A stretch of DNA of 64,000 nt from contig JBKUYM010000009.1 in NCBI GenBank assembly GCA_046964515.1, positions 1 to 64,000 of the forward strand, given 5' to 3'. This stretch comes from UMGS1663 sp046964515 (GTDB lineage Bacteria; Bacillota; Clostridia; TANB77; CAG-508). Within the stretch, counting starts at the first letter, position 1. The number at the start of each line of letters is the position of its first letter. Below the pieces are notes generated by a model. It made no database searches and was not told where the DNA came from. It saw nothing but the letters and a program-made list of their open reading frames with translations. A program made the position numbers and the translations under genes. This document shows positions 29,920 to 39,076 of this stretch, in pieces.

Positions 29920-31095
29920 ATGAACAAAGATGTAAGAAAGGCTTTAGAATTAATAGTAAGTGAATTATCAAATGGGGAATTAGTTTTAACTGATGTAGTT
30001 AAGGAAGCAAAAGACGAAGTTGCAGAAAAAAGAGCATCTAAAAAGGATAAAAAAGTAGAACCTAAAGAAGAAGTTAAGGAAGATGACACAGTTGAATCTG
30101 AATACTCTATGGAAGAATTAAAAGCTATGACACAAGTCGAATTAAAAGCGTTAGCTAAAGAGTTAGGTGTTTCAGTTAGAGGTAGCAAATCTGCAATACT
30201 TGGTAGAATACTTGAAAAATTAGACGTTGCAGAAGTTGAGGAAGAAGAACCTGTAGCAGAAGCTGAAGAACCTGTTACAGAAGAAGTGGAAAATGATGAC
30301 GCTGTACAAGAAGCGTTAGAAGAACTTGAATTAGAGGATTTAGCAGATTTATGCGAACAAGCTGAATTATCTACTAAAGGTAAAAAACAAGCACTAATTG
30401 CTAGACTTATGACAGCGCATAACGCTGGTGAAATAGATTTAACAGATTTCTTTGAAGAAGAAGACATAACAGATGAAGTTGACGAAGAAATTGAGGAAGA
30501 TGCAGTTGATGAAATACAACTTGAAGAAATATTGGAAGCGCAAGATTTAAAAACTATAAAAGCTGTGGCTAAAAAGTTAAAAATCAAAGTGGCTTTAAAA
30601 GATAAAAAACCAGCTATAATAGAAAAAATAGGTCAATACAATGCAGAAGACGTACTAGAAGTATTAAATGACATGGGTCTTATTGAACCTACTGATGACG
30701 AAGAAGAAGCGTCAGAAGGTGTAGAAATGCCTAAGTTTGAAGGTAGCAAAAAAAGAATAAAAGCGTGTGAAGCGTGTTGGAAAGAAACAATGTCAGATTT
30801 AGAAACAGGCGATATAGACGAGGACGATATTAGAGAGTTCTTTGAAGACAGATTTAGTGGCAATAAATCAGAACTTAAAAAGATAGCTAAAAAAGATTGG
30901 GAAGACTTAGCAATAGAATTTGCCGAAATAATAGCTAACATGTTTGATGATGACGGAGATGATGTTGAAATGCAAGAACCATACATGGTAGGTGAAACTC
31001 CTTATTGCTGTGGTGTACCAATGAAAAAAGTTGATGATACTCACTTCTTATGTGAAATAGACGGAGAAGAAGTTGAACTTGAAGACGAAGAATAA
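29920..31095 (+). CDS. Acidic protein with two SAP-like motifs and a C-terminal zinc ribbon
   Basis: 391 residues, ATG behind AAGGAGGT. SAP-like helix-turn-helix units at about residues 66-106 (MTQVELKALAKELGVSVRGSKSAILGRI, given here in part) and about 142-168 (LEDLADLCEQAELSTKG). A third possible unit lies near 205-240. These are joined by Glu/Asp-rich linkers. The C-terminus has CCGVPM...FLCE, half of a zinc ribbon. SAP motifs bind DNA or RNA. Own promoter and terminator imply high expression. It may organise phage DNA or transcription (inference). Confidence 0.7.
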   Translation: MNKDVRKALELIVSELSNGELVLTDVVKEAKDEVAEKRASKKDKKVEPKEEVKEDDTVESEYSMEELKAMTQVELKALAKELGVSVRGSKSAILGRILEKLDVAEVEEEEPVAEAEEPVTEEVENDDAVQEALEELELEDLADLCEQAELSTKGKKQALIARLMTAHNAGEIDLTDFFEEEDITDEVDEEIEEDAVDEIQLEEILEAQDLKTIKAVAKKLKIKVALKDKKPAIIEKIGQYNAEDVLEVLNDMGLIEPTDDEEEASEGVEMPKFEGSKKRIKACEACWKETMSDLETGDIDEDDIREFFEDRFSGNKSELKKIAKKDWEDLAIEFAEIIANMFDDDGDDVEMQEPYMVGETPYCCGVPMKKVDDTHFLCEIDGEEVELEDEE

Positions 31096-31125
31096 GGAAT
31101 AACATAATAAAATCACACATCTTAC

Positions 31126-31156
31126 AGAGGACTAGAAACCTAGTCCTCTACTTTTA
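31126..31156 (+). terminator. Intrinsic terminator
   Basis: Perfect 10-bp stem AGAGGACTAG / CTAGTCCTCT with an AAAC loop, followed by ACTTTT. Confidence 0.75.
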
Positions 31157-31177
31157 CACATAGTAAGGAGGAATACA

Positions 31178-31726
31178 ATGTTATATGCTAGATTACCAGT
31201 TTATTTAGACATTGAAGGTAAACATAAACACAGTATAGATACAGAAACATATACGCATTACACAGATGTAAGGCTTTATCCCGAAGATGAAGCACAAGAC
31301 CATAACAATACTTTGGAAGCTAAAGTCATGTTTATTATACGTGACCAACTTGGTAACATCTACAAACCTAAAGAAACAACTCCAATATTTGAATTAAACT
31401 TAGGTAACAGTCTAAATAATGATAAGAGCTTTAAAAATAGCTACCTAAATATAATAGGTAACATAATGATGTTTATTACAGCTAGAGGATTATTTACAGA
31501 TATTTTAGAAACGCTACCAACACCATTGGGTGTAATGCAAATAAATAATAAGTTAGTTTATACTTTTGAGTTGTATATAGGTGGTGATAATATCCCATAT
31601 GTAAAAGATACATTTAATATGGAAACTGTTACATCACGTAAACAACTTGAAATTATATTTGAGGAAGAAGAACTATTCTTCAAGCCTGTAATATTTTTAG
31701 ATGAATTAGATAAGGGGGAAAAATAA
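31178..31726 (+). CDS. Unknown 182-residue protein upstream of nrdJ
   Basis: ATG 31178 behind AAGGAGGA. Beta-rich first half (VYLDIEGKHKHSID, EAKVMFIIRDQLGN), then helical, with an acidic end. Spaced 3 nt from nrdJ, so it is in the nucleotide-metabolism operon. Not recognised. Confidence 0.65.
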   Translation: MLYARLPVYLDIEGKHKHSIDTETYTHYTDVRLYPEDEAQDHNNTLEAKVMFIIRDQLGNIYKPKETTPIFELNLGNSLNNDKSFKNSYLNIIGNIMMFITARGLFTDILETLPTPLGVMQINNKLVYTFELYIGGDNIPYVKDTFNMETVTSRKQLEIIFEEEELFFKPVIFLDELDKGEK

Positions 31727-31729
31727 AAG

Positions 31730-34700
31730 ATGAAATGGTTATATGACGATTATATAAGAGATACATGGAATAAGAAATATCGTAATGTTGTTCAAGTGGA
31801 TGAAAACACATTTAATAGTGAAACATTGTATAACTGGTTTAGGAGAGTATGCAATGGTGATGAAGAACTTATAAAACGCATGGAAGATATGAAATTCCTA
31901 TTTGGTGGAAGAATACTTGCAAATAGAGGATTAGTAACAAAAGACCATAAAGTTACATTAAGTAACTGTTACGTGTTACCACCTGTGGAAGATAACATTG
32001 AAAGTATATTTGGGACAGCAAAAGATTTAGCTACTATTTTTAGCAGAGGTGGAGGTGTTGGAATAGACATTTCTAAATTACGTTATAAAGGCGCACCTGT
32101 ACGTAATAGCGCTGAAACAACAACTGGAGCAGTTAGCTTCATGCAATTATATGACATAACAACAGCAATAATCGGGCAAAAAGGTAGACGTGGTGCATTA
32201 ATAATAGCAATGGATGCTGAACATCCCGATGTTGAAGATTTTATCGACATTAAAAAGGATTTAAACTTAATAACAAATGCGAACATAAGTGTTAAGGTAT
32301 CAGATAGATTTATGCGTTATGCTGTAGAACATCCAGGTGAAAGTTATACTATAATATGTAAACTTATAGACGAAGAAACAAAAAAAACATGGCATGAACA
32401 TGTTACAACTGTAACACCTAGTAAAATATTAGAACACATAGCAGAGAATAACTGGAAAATGGCAGAACCAGGAGTTCTATTTTGGGATAGAATGAAAAAC
32501 TACAACTTTATAGAAAATAATCCATATATAAATATAACAGGAGTTAACCCATGTGTAACAGGTGATACCCTAATATTAACAGATGAAGGTTATGTTCCAA
32601 TTAAAGATAGAGTAGGATTACCTACTAATGTATGGAATGGTCATGAATATTCTATAGTAATTCCTAAACGTACAGGGAAAAATCAAGACATATTACGTGT
32701 TACATTGTCTGACGGAAGCGTTTTAAATGTTACTCCTTATCATAAATTTATACTAAAAGATTTAGGTAGAGTTGAAGCAAAAGACTTAGAAATTGGGAGT
32801 AAGCTAGAAAAATGTGAATATCCCGTAATAGAAGGGTATGACATTCCTTCTTTAGACATGTACACTCAAGGGTTCTTTAGTGGTGACGGATATATTTCTA
32901 AATCTGAAGGCAGAAATGATAGACAACTTATAAAATTATATGACGTTAAAAATAAATTAATATCTAGACTAGATGTTACACTTTATGGTGAACTAAAAGA
33001 GGATAAAAATATAGTTAGACTTAATCAAGAGTACGAGGATAAAACTTTTGTACCACCTGTAAACTATACAAAAGAAGCTAGACTTGAATGGTTAGCTGGA
33101 TTAATAGATAGTGACGGAAGTTATGAAAAAGAAGCTGGAATACAAATAACATCAATAAATAAGAATTTCTTATTACAAGTGAAATTAATGCTTAATACTC
33201 TAGGTGTTCATTCTTCTGTTACACTAAGTAAGGAAGCGTGTACAAAAGAAATGCCAGGAGGGACTTATGAATGTAGAGAATGTTATAGACTTCTTATAAG
33301 TAAGTATTATGTTTATCGCCTTTATCGTTTAGGTTTAACTTTATACAGAGTTCAAATAGAGGATAAAGAACCTAATCGTAACGCTGGAAGATTTGTGCAA
33401 GTAATAGATATAACAAAAGTTGGAAAAGCAGATGAAGTGTTCTGTTTTAATGAACATAAAAATCATAGTGGGATATTTAATGGTGTGTACACTGCTAATT
33501 GTGGTGAGCTTCCATTACCCGATTATGGTAGTTGTAACTTAGGTAATATAAATTTAAGTGCATATGTTAAAAATCCATTTACGGATATAGCAGAATTTGA
33601 TTTTGTAGCCTTAACACAGGACATTCCTATTTACGTGAATGCCTTAAATGATGTTTTAATTGAAGGTAAAGAATACCACCCATTACGTAAGCAACGTGAT
33701 GCAATACGTGATTACAGACAGATAGGACTTGGTGTAACAGGATTAGCTGACATGCTTATAAAAATGAAAATGTTATATGGAAGTAAAGAAGCGTGTCAAT
33801 TAGTAAGTGAAATATACAGGGTAATAATAAATCAATCTGTAATAGCAAGTGTGGATTACGCAGTAGATAGGGATTGCTTGAGTTATAAAGGATTTAATGT
33901 AGAAGACTTTTGTAATTGTACTTTTGCACAAAAAGTGTTAGACAAAGAAACAAAGGAATATGTAAAAGCTAAAGGTAAAGTATTTAATAGTCAGTTTTTA
34001 ACTATTCCACCTACAGGTAGTGTTTCAATTATATTAGGTAATTGTTCTAGTGGCGTTGAACCTAATTTTGACTGGAGATATAATAGAAAAATAGAAACAA
34101 TATATGACGAACCTAGAAAGGTACTTGTTACAGCTGGGATAGTAAAAGAGTACGCAGAATATTTAGGTATGTCTGTAGATAAGGTGTTAGAAGTAGGATT
34201 ACCCGATTATTTTGTAACAGCAACAAATGGTGTAACATACATGCAAAGAGTGGCAATGCAAAGTGCTTGTCAAGATTATATTGACGGAGCAATAAGTGGA
34301 ACAGTAAATTTACCTAACGATGCGACAGTGGAAGATATAGTAGACCTTTATAAAGAAGCATGGTTGCAAGGATTAAAAGGTATTACAGTATACAGAGTTG
34401 GTAGTGAACGTGAGGGTATACTTACAGAAGTAACACCTGTTACGTTGGATGAAACAAAAGTAGAACCTGTAATAATTCCACAGGGTGAAAAACTTAAAAC
34501 ACTAGAGTTACAACGTGGTGAGAAAAAAGCAATAGCACCCGACACCATTTACTATAAAGAAGAAGTAAAAATAGGGTGTGGTGAATTAAACCTATTCATA
34601 GGATATTCTCCAAGTGAAAAAGCATTACAAGACTTTTGGGTGAAACGTAAAGGTAATGGAGGTTGTGAACGTAATATTGAAAGTACAGTCATTTCTATGT

Positions 34701-35023
34701 CACTGTTACAACGTGTTGGAGGAAGTTTTGAAATGTTAGAAGAATCATTTAAAGGCATAGGAAGTTGCAATAGTTTTGTACATGCAAGAAGTAAAGGGGC
34801 AAAATTAAGTAAAGGTTCAAACTGTGGTCAAGCAATATTCAATACTTTATACGATTTTGTGAAACGCATGGAAAAGAATGAAGGTAGATATGTACTTAAT
34901 GCAGAAGGTAATCCTAATTTACCTGTAGTGATTAATAATCCTTGTCCTTCTTGTGGTAAACCATTACACAGACAAGGTGGTTGTTACACATGTGATGAAT
35001 GTGGTTATCAACGTTGTGATTAG
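31730..35023 (+). CDS. nrdJ: Class II (adenosylcobalamin) ribonucleotide reductase with intein
   Basis: 1097-residue precursor, spliced size 781. FLFGGRILANRG, SNCYVLPP, IFSRGGGVGIDIS, AETTTGAVSF, and, across the intein, GVNP + CGELPLPDYGSCNLG (active-site loop). Then IPPTGSVSIILGNCSSGVEP and a C-terminal Cys-rich zinc segment (CPSCGKPLHRQGGCYTC), typical of NrdJ. Makes deoxynucleotides using coenzyme B12 and needs no separate small subunit. A TSCPD-type domain lies before the zinc tail. Part of an operon with thyX-like and dut. Confidence 0.93.
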   Translation: MKWLYDDYIRDTWNKKYRNVVQVDENTFNSETLYNWFRRVCNGDEELIKRMEDMKFLFGGRILANRGLVTKDHKVTLSNCYVLPPVEDNIESIFGTAKDLATIFSRGGGVGIDISKLRYKGAPVRNSAETTTGAVSFMQLYDITTAIIGQKGRRGALIIAMDAEHPDVEDFIDIKKDLNLITNANISVKVSDRFMRYAVEHPGESYTIICKLIDEETKKTWHEHVTTVTPSKILEHIAENNWKMAEPGVLFWDRMKNYNFIENNPYINITGVNPCVTGDTLILTDEGYVPIKDRVGLPTNVWNGHEYSIVIPKRTGKNQDILRVTLSDGSVLNVTPYHKFILKDLGRVEAKDLEIGSKLEKCEYPVIEGYDIPSLDMYTQGFFSGDGYISKSEGRNDRQLIKLYDVKNKLISRLDVTLYGELKEDKNIVRLNQEYEDKTFVPPVNYTKEARLEWLAGLIDSDGSYEKEAGIQITSINKNFLLQVKLMLNTLGVHSSVTLSKEACTKEMPGGTYECRECYRLLISKYYVYRLYRLGLTLYRVQIEDKEPNRNAGRFVQVIDITKVGKADEVFCFNEHKNHSGIFNGVYTANCGELPLPDYGSCNLGNINLSAYVKNPFTDIAEFDFVALTQDIPIYVNALNDVLIEGKEYHPLRKQRDAIRDYRQIGLGVTGLADMLIKMKMLYGSKEACQLVSEIYRVIINQSVIASVDYAVDRDCLSYKGFNVEDFCNCTFAQKVLDKETKEYVKAKGKVFNSQFLTIPPTGSVSIILGNCSSGVEPNFDWRYNRKIETIYDEPRKVLVTAGIVKEYAEYLGMSVDKVLEVGLPDYFVTATNGVTYMQRVAMQSACQDYIDGAISGTVNLPNDATVEDIVDLYKEAWLQGLKGITVYRVGSEREGILTEVTPVTLDETKVEPVIIPQGEKLKTLELQRGEKKAIAPDTIYYKEEVKIGCGELNLFIGYSPSEKALQDFWVKRKGNGGCERNIESTVISMSLLQRVGGSFEMLEESFKGIGSCNSFVHARSKGAKLSKGSNCGQAIFNTLYDFVKRMEKNEGRYVLNAEGNPNLPVVINNPCPSCGKPLHRQGGCYTCDECGYQRCD
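32552..33499 (+). mobile_element. Intein in NrdJ with LAGLIDADG endonuclease
   Basis: 316 residues (275-590 of the precursor). Starts CVTGDTLILTDEGY, block B-like LNVTPYHKFI, LAGLIDADG-type motifs GFFSGDGYIS and LEWLAGLIDSDGS, ends GVYTAN before Cys +1. The usual penultimate His is Ala here; Cys1, terminal Asn and Cys+1 are present. Insertion lies between NP and CGE, a well-known RNR intein site. Confidence 0.92.
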
Positions 35024-35034
35024 AGGTGTTACCT

Positions 35035-35220
35035 ATGATTAATTGGGTGCTTATGACAATATCCAGTATAATTGGAATTGCGTGTTCAGTAGGTAAATAC
35101 TCTATATATGAAAGAGGTTTACCTAGTGATACACTAGAAAATCTTTTAATAGGAATTGATATAATTAAGGACATAGCGTTTATCTACATTGTATTATATT
35201 ATCTGTTATCTAAAATATAG
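35035..35220 (+). CDS. 61-residue small membrane protein
   Basis: ATG 35035 behind GAGGTGTTA; an in-frame GTG at 35026 overlaps the site. Hydrophobic segments at the N-terminus (NWVLMTISSIIGIACSVG) and at the C-terminus (IAFIYIVLYYLL). Unknown. Confidence 0.58.
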   Translation: MINWVLMTISSIIGIACSVGKYSIYERGLPSDTLENLLIGIDIIKDIAFIYIVLYYLLSKI

Positions 35221-35232
35221 GAGGTGTTACAC

Positions 35233-35316
35233 ATGTATGAAATATTAAAAACTTTGGATAAGCCAGTAATGAGTAAGTTAATGATATTAAAATTAGGGGG
35301 TATAGTATTATGGTAG
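35233..35316 (+). CDS. 27-residue possible leader peptide before thyX-like
   Basis: ATG 35233 behind GGAGGTG, overlapping the next gene's start by 7 nt. Too short to judge by content. The strong site and overlap suggest translational coupling to the ThyX-like gene. Confidence 0.4.
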   Translation: MYEILKTLDKPVMSKLMILKLGGIVLW

Positions 35317-36053
35317 AAGTATTATATTGGAATGAAAGTGTTGTGCTAAATGCATTAGCAGAAAGTTTAGTTATAGGTGGATTACCTAAATTTGCCGGTG
35401 TACCAAAAGCCGAAGATTTATGGAATGAGATACATCATCTAGCAATAGATTTAGATTATCTATGGGCAAATAGAGATGAAATAAATTATAACGCTACAAA
35501 GAAAATATTGGAGCATAGATATTCAAGTAATATGTTTTTAAATACGGATATAAATAAGTATATAAAACGTGGTCTTATCTTAGGTAACGTAAAAGCTGGT
35601 AGTGGTCATAACTGTATGTTCAAAGGGGTTCAATTTAATATGATAATAAATATGCCATTATATTGGTTAAAAGAATATCAACGTTACCACTTTACGGACA
35701 TAATATCATCACAAAGTACAATGCACTGTGTAACACAAATGGAAATAAAAGAACATTGCACAGATAAGGTAGACCCTATAATACTCGATTTAGTGGGTCA
35801 AAAAGTAGCTGAATTTAATTCATTATCTCCAACAGATGTGGGTGCAAGAAAAGAAGCGTTTGAATATATAGTGGCAAACCTTCCTAGTGACTTCCATTTA
35901 GCAATGGGTATTACAATGAACTACTTACAAGCATTAAGTATGGTGAAACAAAGAGAACACCACAAACTAGATGATTGGAGTAAAGATTTAGTACCATTTT
36001 TAAAAGAAGAATTGCCATTTTTTAAATTATTCATGTTAGGAGAGTGGAATTAA
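35310..36053 (+). CDS. ThyX-like flavin-dependent thymidylate synthase
   Basis: 247 residues. KEYQRYHFTDIISSQSTMH resembles the ThyX signature RHRxxSxNxxS with changes, and a late ALSMVKQREHHKLDDW resembles the second substrate-binding segment. Position between nrdJ and dut strongly supports dTMP supply. The signature is diverged (RYH for RHR), so flavin chemistry is probable, not certain. Confidence 0.55.
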   Translation: MVEVLYWNESVVLNALAESLVIGGLPKFAGVPKAEDLWNEIHHLAIDLDYLWANRDEINYNATKKILEHRYSSNMFLNTDINKYIKRGLILGNVKAGSGHNCMFKGVQFNMIINMPLYWLKEYQRYHFTDIISSQSTMHCVTQMEIKEHCTDKVDPIILDLVGQKVAEFNSLSPTDVGARKEAFEYIVANLPSDFHLAMGITMNYLQALSMVKQREHHKLDDWSKDLVPFLKEELPFFKLFMLGEWN

Positions 36054-36616
36054 TGCCAAAATTTGATATTGTAACAAGATGTAAGGATGATGCAGATTTA
36101 CTAATGCCATGTAAATCTACAATGGGTAGTGTTGGTTATGACTTGAAATGTGCAGAGGATATAATAGTACCTTCTACATTGAAACACTTTTTAAAAGAAG
36201 CACATTTAACTGGAGGTGTAACAAGGGAAACACCTCAATTAGTAGACTTAGGAAAATTATTAGTACAAATGGAAAATTCATATGGGCAAAGAATAAGACC
36301 AACTTTAGTGCCTACTGGTTTAAAAGTGTACTGTGAGCCTAACGAATATTTTGCTGTAAAGAGTAGGAGTTCTTACCCTTTAAAATATATGTTATTGGTA
36401 GCTAACAGTGAAGGTGTTGTAGATAGTGATTATGCAGATAACCCAACAAATGAGGGTGAAATATATGTACAGGTATTAAATTTATCACCTTTTGACGTGT
36501 GTATTCCTAAAGGAACAAAGATTGCACAAGGTATGTTTATTGCTACTGTTCCACCCGAAAATGGTGTAGTTAAAAATGCTTCAAGACAAGGAGGGCATGG
36601 CTCTACAGGAAATTAA
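36053..36616 (+). CDS. dut: dUTPase
   Basis: 187 residues, ATG 36053 overlapping the previous TAA. All five trimeric dUTPase motifs: GSVGYDLKC, SRSSYPLK, GVVDSDYADNP, GTKIAQGM and RQGGHGSTG. Hydrolyses dUTP to dUMP, feeding the thymidylate synthase and keeping uracil out of DNA. A ~45-residue insert lies between motifs 1 and 2. Confidence 0.92.
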   Translation: MPKFDIVTRCKDDADLLMPCKSTMGSVGYDLKCAEDIIVPSTLKHFLKEAHLTGGVTRETPQLVDLGKLLVQMENSYGQRIRPTLVPTGLKVYCEPNEYFAVKSRSSYPLKYMLLVANSEGVVDSDYADNPTNEGEIYVQVLNLSPFDVCIPKGTKIAQGMFIATVPPENGVVKNASRQGGHGSTGN

Positions 36617-36622
36617 ACTTAC

Positions 36623-36651
36623 TTGTCACTTATCGAGTAACATGCTATTAT
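36623..36651 (+). promoter_or_regulatory. Promoter
   Basis: TTGTCA at 36623-36628, 17-nt spacer, TATTAT at 36646-36651 with TGc before it. Confidence 0.75.
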
Positions 36652-36690
36652 TTAAGTATAAAAATTAAATAATAGAAAAGGGGAACTAAA

Positions 36691-37026
36691 ATGAGAAAAA
36701 TAACAGTATTAAAGGTAGAACCTAAAAAAGAACCTTACACAGTAGGTATCGAAGGTAATGATTCATGGGAGATGTTCTGTAACATGCGTAATGAAATAGA
36801 TGCAGACCTCGGTCAAATCCTTACTTGGAATTACTCTAATGATAGAAGCGTACTTCTTTTTATAGATGAAGAAGGAAAGCTAAAAGATAAAGAGTATTGC
36901 AGAAGTTTAGGATTAGATTATATAGCTGGTACATTCTTAGTAGTAGCATATAATGAATCATTGGATGATTACGAAAGTTTAAAAAACTTGGAATTAGAAG
37001 AACACACTAAGTATTGGTCACTATAA
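36691..37026 (+). CDS. Unknown 111-residue protein
   Basis: ATG 36691 behind AAAAGGGG. Acidic, alpha/beta, with VGIEGNDSWEMFCNMRNEID near the start and LGLDYIAGTFLVVAYNESL near the end. Single-gene unit between promoter and terminator. Not recognised. Confidence 0.65.
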   Translation: MRKITVLKVEPKKEPYTVGIEGNDSWEMFCNMRNEIDADLGQILTWNYSNDRSVLLFIDEEGKLKDKEYCRSLGLDYIAGTFLVVAYNESLDDYESLKNLELEEHTKYWSL

Positions 37027-37036
37027 AGTTAACAAC

Positions 37037-37068
37037 AGGGTAACATGTAAGAGTGTTACCCTTTATAA
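37037..37068 (+). terminator. Terminator-like hairpin
   Basis: AGGGTAAC (37037-37044) / GTTACCCT (37055-37062), then a weak T run. Confidence 0.6.
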
Positions 37069-37087
37069 AAATAAAGGGGGAATAGAA

Positions 37088-37612
37088 ATGTTAGTAATTT
37101 TGTTAACAGGTGTTAGTGGTTGTGGTAAAGATACCATAGCAAAAGAATTATTTACTTTATATGCAAAAGAAGGTAAAAAGGTACAAATAGTGCATAATGC
37201 CAACCCAGCAAAAGAAATGATGAAAAAGTATTTTGGGATAGACAATTATAAAACTGACTTAGGTAAACAACTAATAATGGGGTTAACAGATTTAATTTAT
37301 ACAGAGGCAAATTACTATTATTTTGAGAAAAAATCAATGCAAAAAGTGGAACATGACACAGAAGTTTTAATCATACCCGATTGGCGTTACACGAATACTT
37401 TCCAATGGTGGCAAAGTTATGGAATGTGTAGTGTTGTTTCAGTATTAATAAAACGTGGCATAGATTTTTTACCTAAGTATTACAGTTTAGAGGTAACAGA
37501 AAAAGAAGGTAATTTACTAAAAGAGTTATGTCCCGATTATGCAGTAAATAATAAAAATGCTAAGGCAACAGCACAACACTTAAAAGATTTATTTAGTAAT
37601 TTGGAGGACTAG
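37088..37612 (+). CDS. P-loop (deoxy)nucleoside monophosphate kinase
   Basis: 174 residues. TGVSGCGKDT at residues 7-16 is a Walker A loop as in phage dNMP kinases. A NPAKEMMKKYFG segment and IPDWRYTNTF follow. It would raise dNMPs to dNDPs. A related RNA/DNA end kinase is less likely because no phosphatase domain is attached. Lies between dut and ligase. Confidence 0.75.
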   Translation: MLVILLTGVSGCGKDTIAKELFTLYAKEGKKVQIVHNANPAKEMMKKYFGIDNYKTDLGKQLIMGLTDLIYTEANYYYFEKKSMQKVEHDTEVLIIPDWRYTNTFQWWQSYGMCSVVSVLIKRGIDFLPKYYSLEVTEKEGNLLKELCPDYAVNNKNAKATAQHLKDLFSNLED

Positions 37613-37616
37613 AGTT

Positions 37617-39068
37617 ATGGATGAATTACTAAGAATATATCACTCAGCCGAAAATATTAGTGTTAGGGAAGCTAATAAAATAAAGAAGGATATACTTGCT
37701 TACATCAATGAGGACTACCCACATCATTATGAAGCGTACAAAGAAAAGGATTATATAGAAGACCTATTACAAGACAGGATTCGTTTCATAGAAAATATGT
37801 CGGCAAAAGAACCTTTAAATGAGGAAATGTTACAAGATTTAGCAGATATGACACAAGAAGGTACAGCGTGTTATGAAGAAAAATTAGACGGAATAAGATG
37901 TGATTTACAAATAGATAGTTGTTACGCTAGGTTATTTAGTAGAAGAATATCTAAGAAAACAAACTGGTATTCAGAGAATACTCACAACTTTCCTGTCATA
38001 ACAAACCATGCATTACCTAAAGAATTAAATGGTACAGTACTAGACGGAGAATTGACAGCAATTAATTTTAAGGAGATTTCTTCATTATGTAATTGTAAAT
38101 GGGATGAAGCAATATTTAGACAACTTCTTTTAAAAGAAGAATATGGGTATGAAGTTGTGCAATATAACGCCTTTGACATTTTATATTACAAGGGAATTAA
38201 TGTAATGCAGTTACCATTACGTAGACGTAAGGAATTGTTACACACAGCAATTCACGATTTACACGAAGCTGGTTTATATAATGTAATAGAGCATGAATGT
38301 AATACAGGAAACATAAGTGTATTGATTGGACGTGAAGATAAAGAGCGTGTAATGGAAAACCCAATGATGTACCCTTATTTGTATGAAAAGGTTAAAAGTA
38401 CAGACCTCAAATTATTCGGGTTTGAATTGAACGCTTTAGAATACTTTGACTACATTGTGTTATTTGGGGGTGAAGGTATAATGATAAAACCTCTTGATGC
38501 AAAATATTACATGAAACGTGGTAGAGAATTTACTAAAGTAAAGAAATTCGATACATGGGATGTTATAATAATAGGATTTACTGAACCTACAAAATATTAT
38601 GAAGGTAAAGGATTACTAGACCCCGATTATGAGTGGGAATGGTATTGTGACGCAGAAGATGACAGTGTAACACATGAAAAAATGACAATGGAAGAAGCAC
38701 ATTCACAAGGATTATTACCTGTTACAAAAGCATATGCACAAGGTTGGATAGGTACTGTACGTTATGGTGTTGTTATGACACATGACGAATTTGAAAAATG
38801 GGAGAAAATAAATCCTAAAGAAGAACGTTTAGTTATAAAATTAAAGGATGACAAAGTAATATTAGAAATGGGTGAATGTGGAGGTATGACAGATGAAATA
38901 AGACAGGAATTAACAGATAAACAAATATCTTTAATAAACACTGTTATGGAAGTAGGAGCAAATGAACAGATGAAGAAAACAGGAAGTTTAAGACACCCAA
39001 GATTTTTGAGGGTTCGTTCTGACAAATCTGCTTCTATGTGTGACTGGTCTTCCTATAAGAGAACTTAA
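37617..39068 (+). CDS. ATP-dependent DNA ligase
   Basis: 483 residues. Motif I is YEEKLDGIR with the adenylated Lys near residue 89. Then RRISKKT, VLDGELTA, YNAFDILYYKG, GEGIMIKPL (motif IV) and FTKVKKFDTWDV (motif V). The N-terminal 80 residues are helical. A further ~100 residues at the C-terminus should form the OB fold. Seals nicks during phage replication and recombination. Confidence 0.92.
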   Translation: MDELLRIYHSAENISVREANKIKKDILAYINEDYPHHYEAYKEKDYIEDLLQDRIRFIENMSAKEPLNEEMLQDLADMTQEGTACYEEKLDGIRCDLQIDSCYARLFSRRISKKTNWYSENTHNFPVITNHALPKELNGTVLDGELTAINFKEISSLCNCKWDEAIFRQLLLKEEYGYEVVQYNAFDILYYKGINVMQLPLRRRKELLHTAIHDLHEAGLYNVIEHECNTGNISVLIGREDKERVMENPMMYPYLYEKVKSTDLKLFGFELNALEYFDYIVLFGGEGIMIKPLDAKYYMKRGREFTKVKKFDTWDVIIIGFTEPTKYYEGKGLLDPDYEWEWYCDAEDDSVTHEKMTMEEAHSQGLLPVTKAYAQGWIGTVRYGVVMTHDEFEKWEKINPKEERLVIKLKDDKVILEMGECGGMTDEIRQELTDKQISLINTVMEVGANEQMKKTGSLRHPRFLRVRSDKSASMCDWSSYKRT

Positions 39069-39076
39069 TTAAGGAG

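Noticed and set aside
29913..30587. Long minus-strand open frame (224 codons) opposite the SAP-like gene
   Set aside because: Its serine/alanine-rich product is the mirror of the Glu/Asp/Lys-rich coding strand, and there is no ribosome site. The plus-strand gene has a promoter and clear domains.
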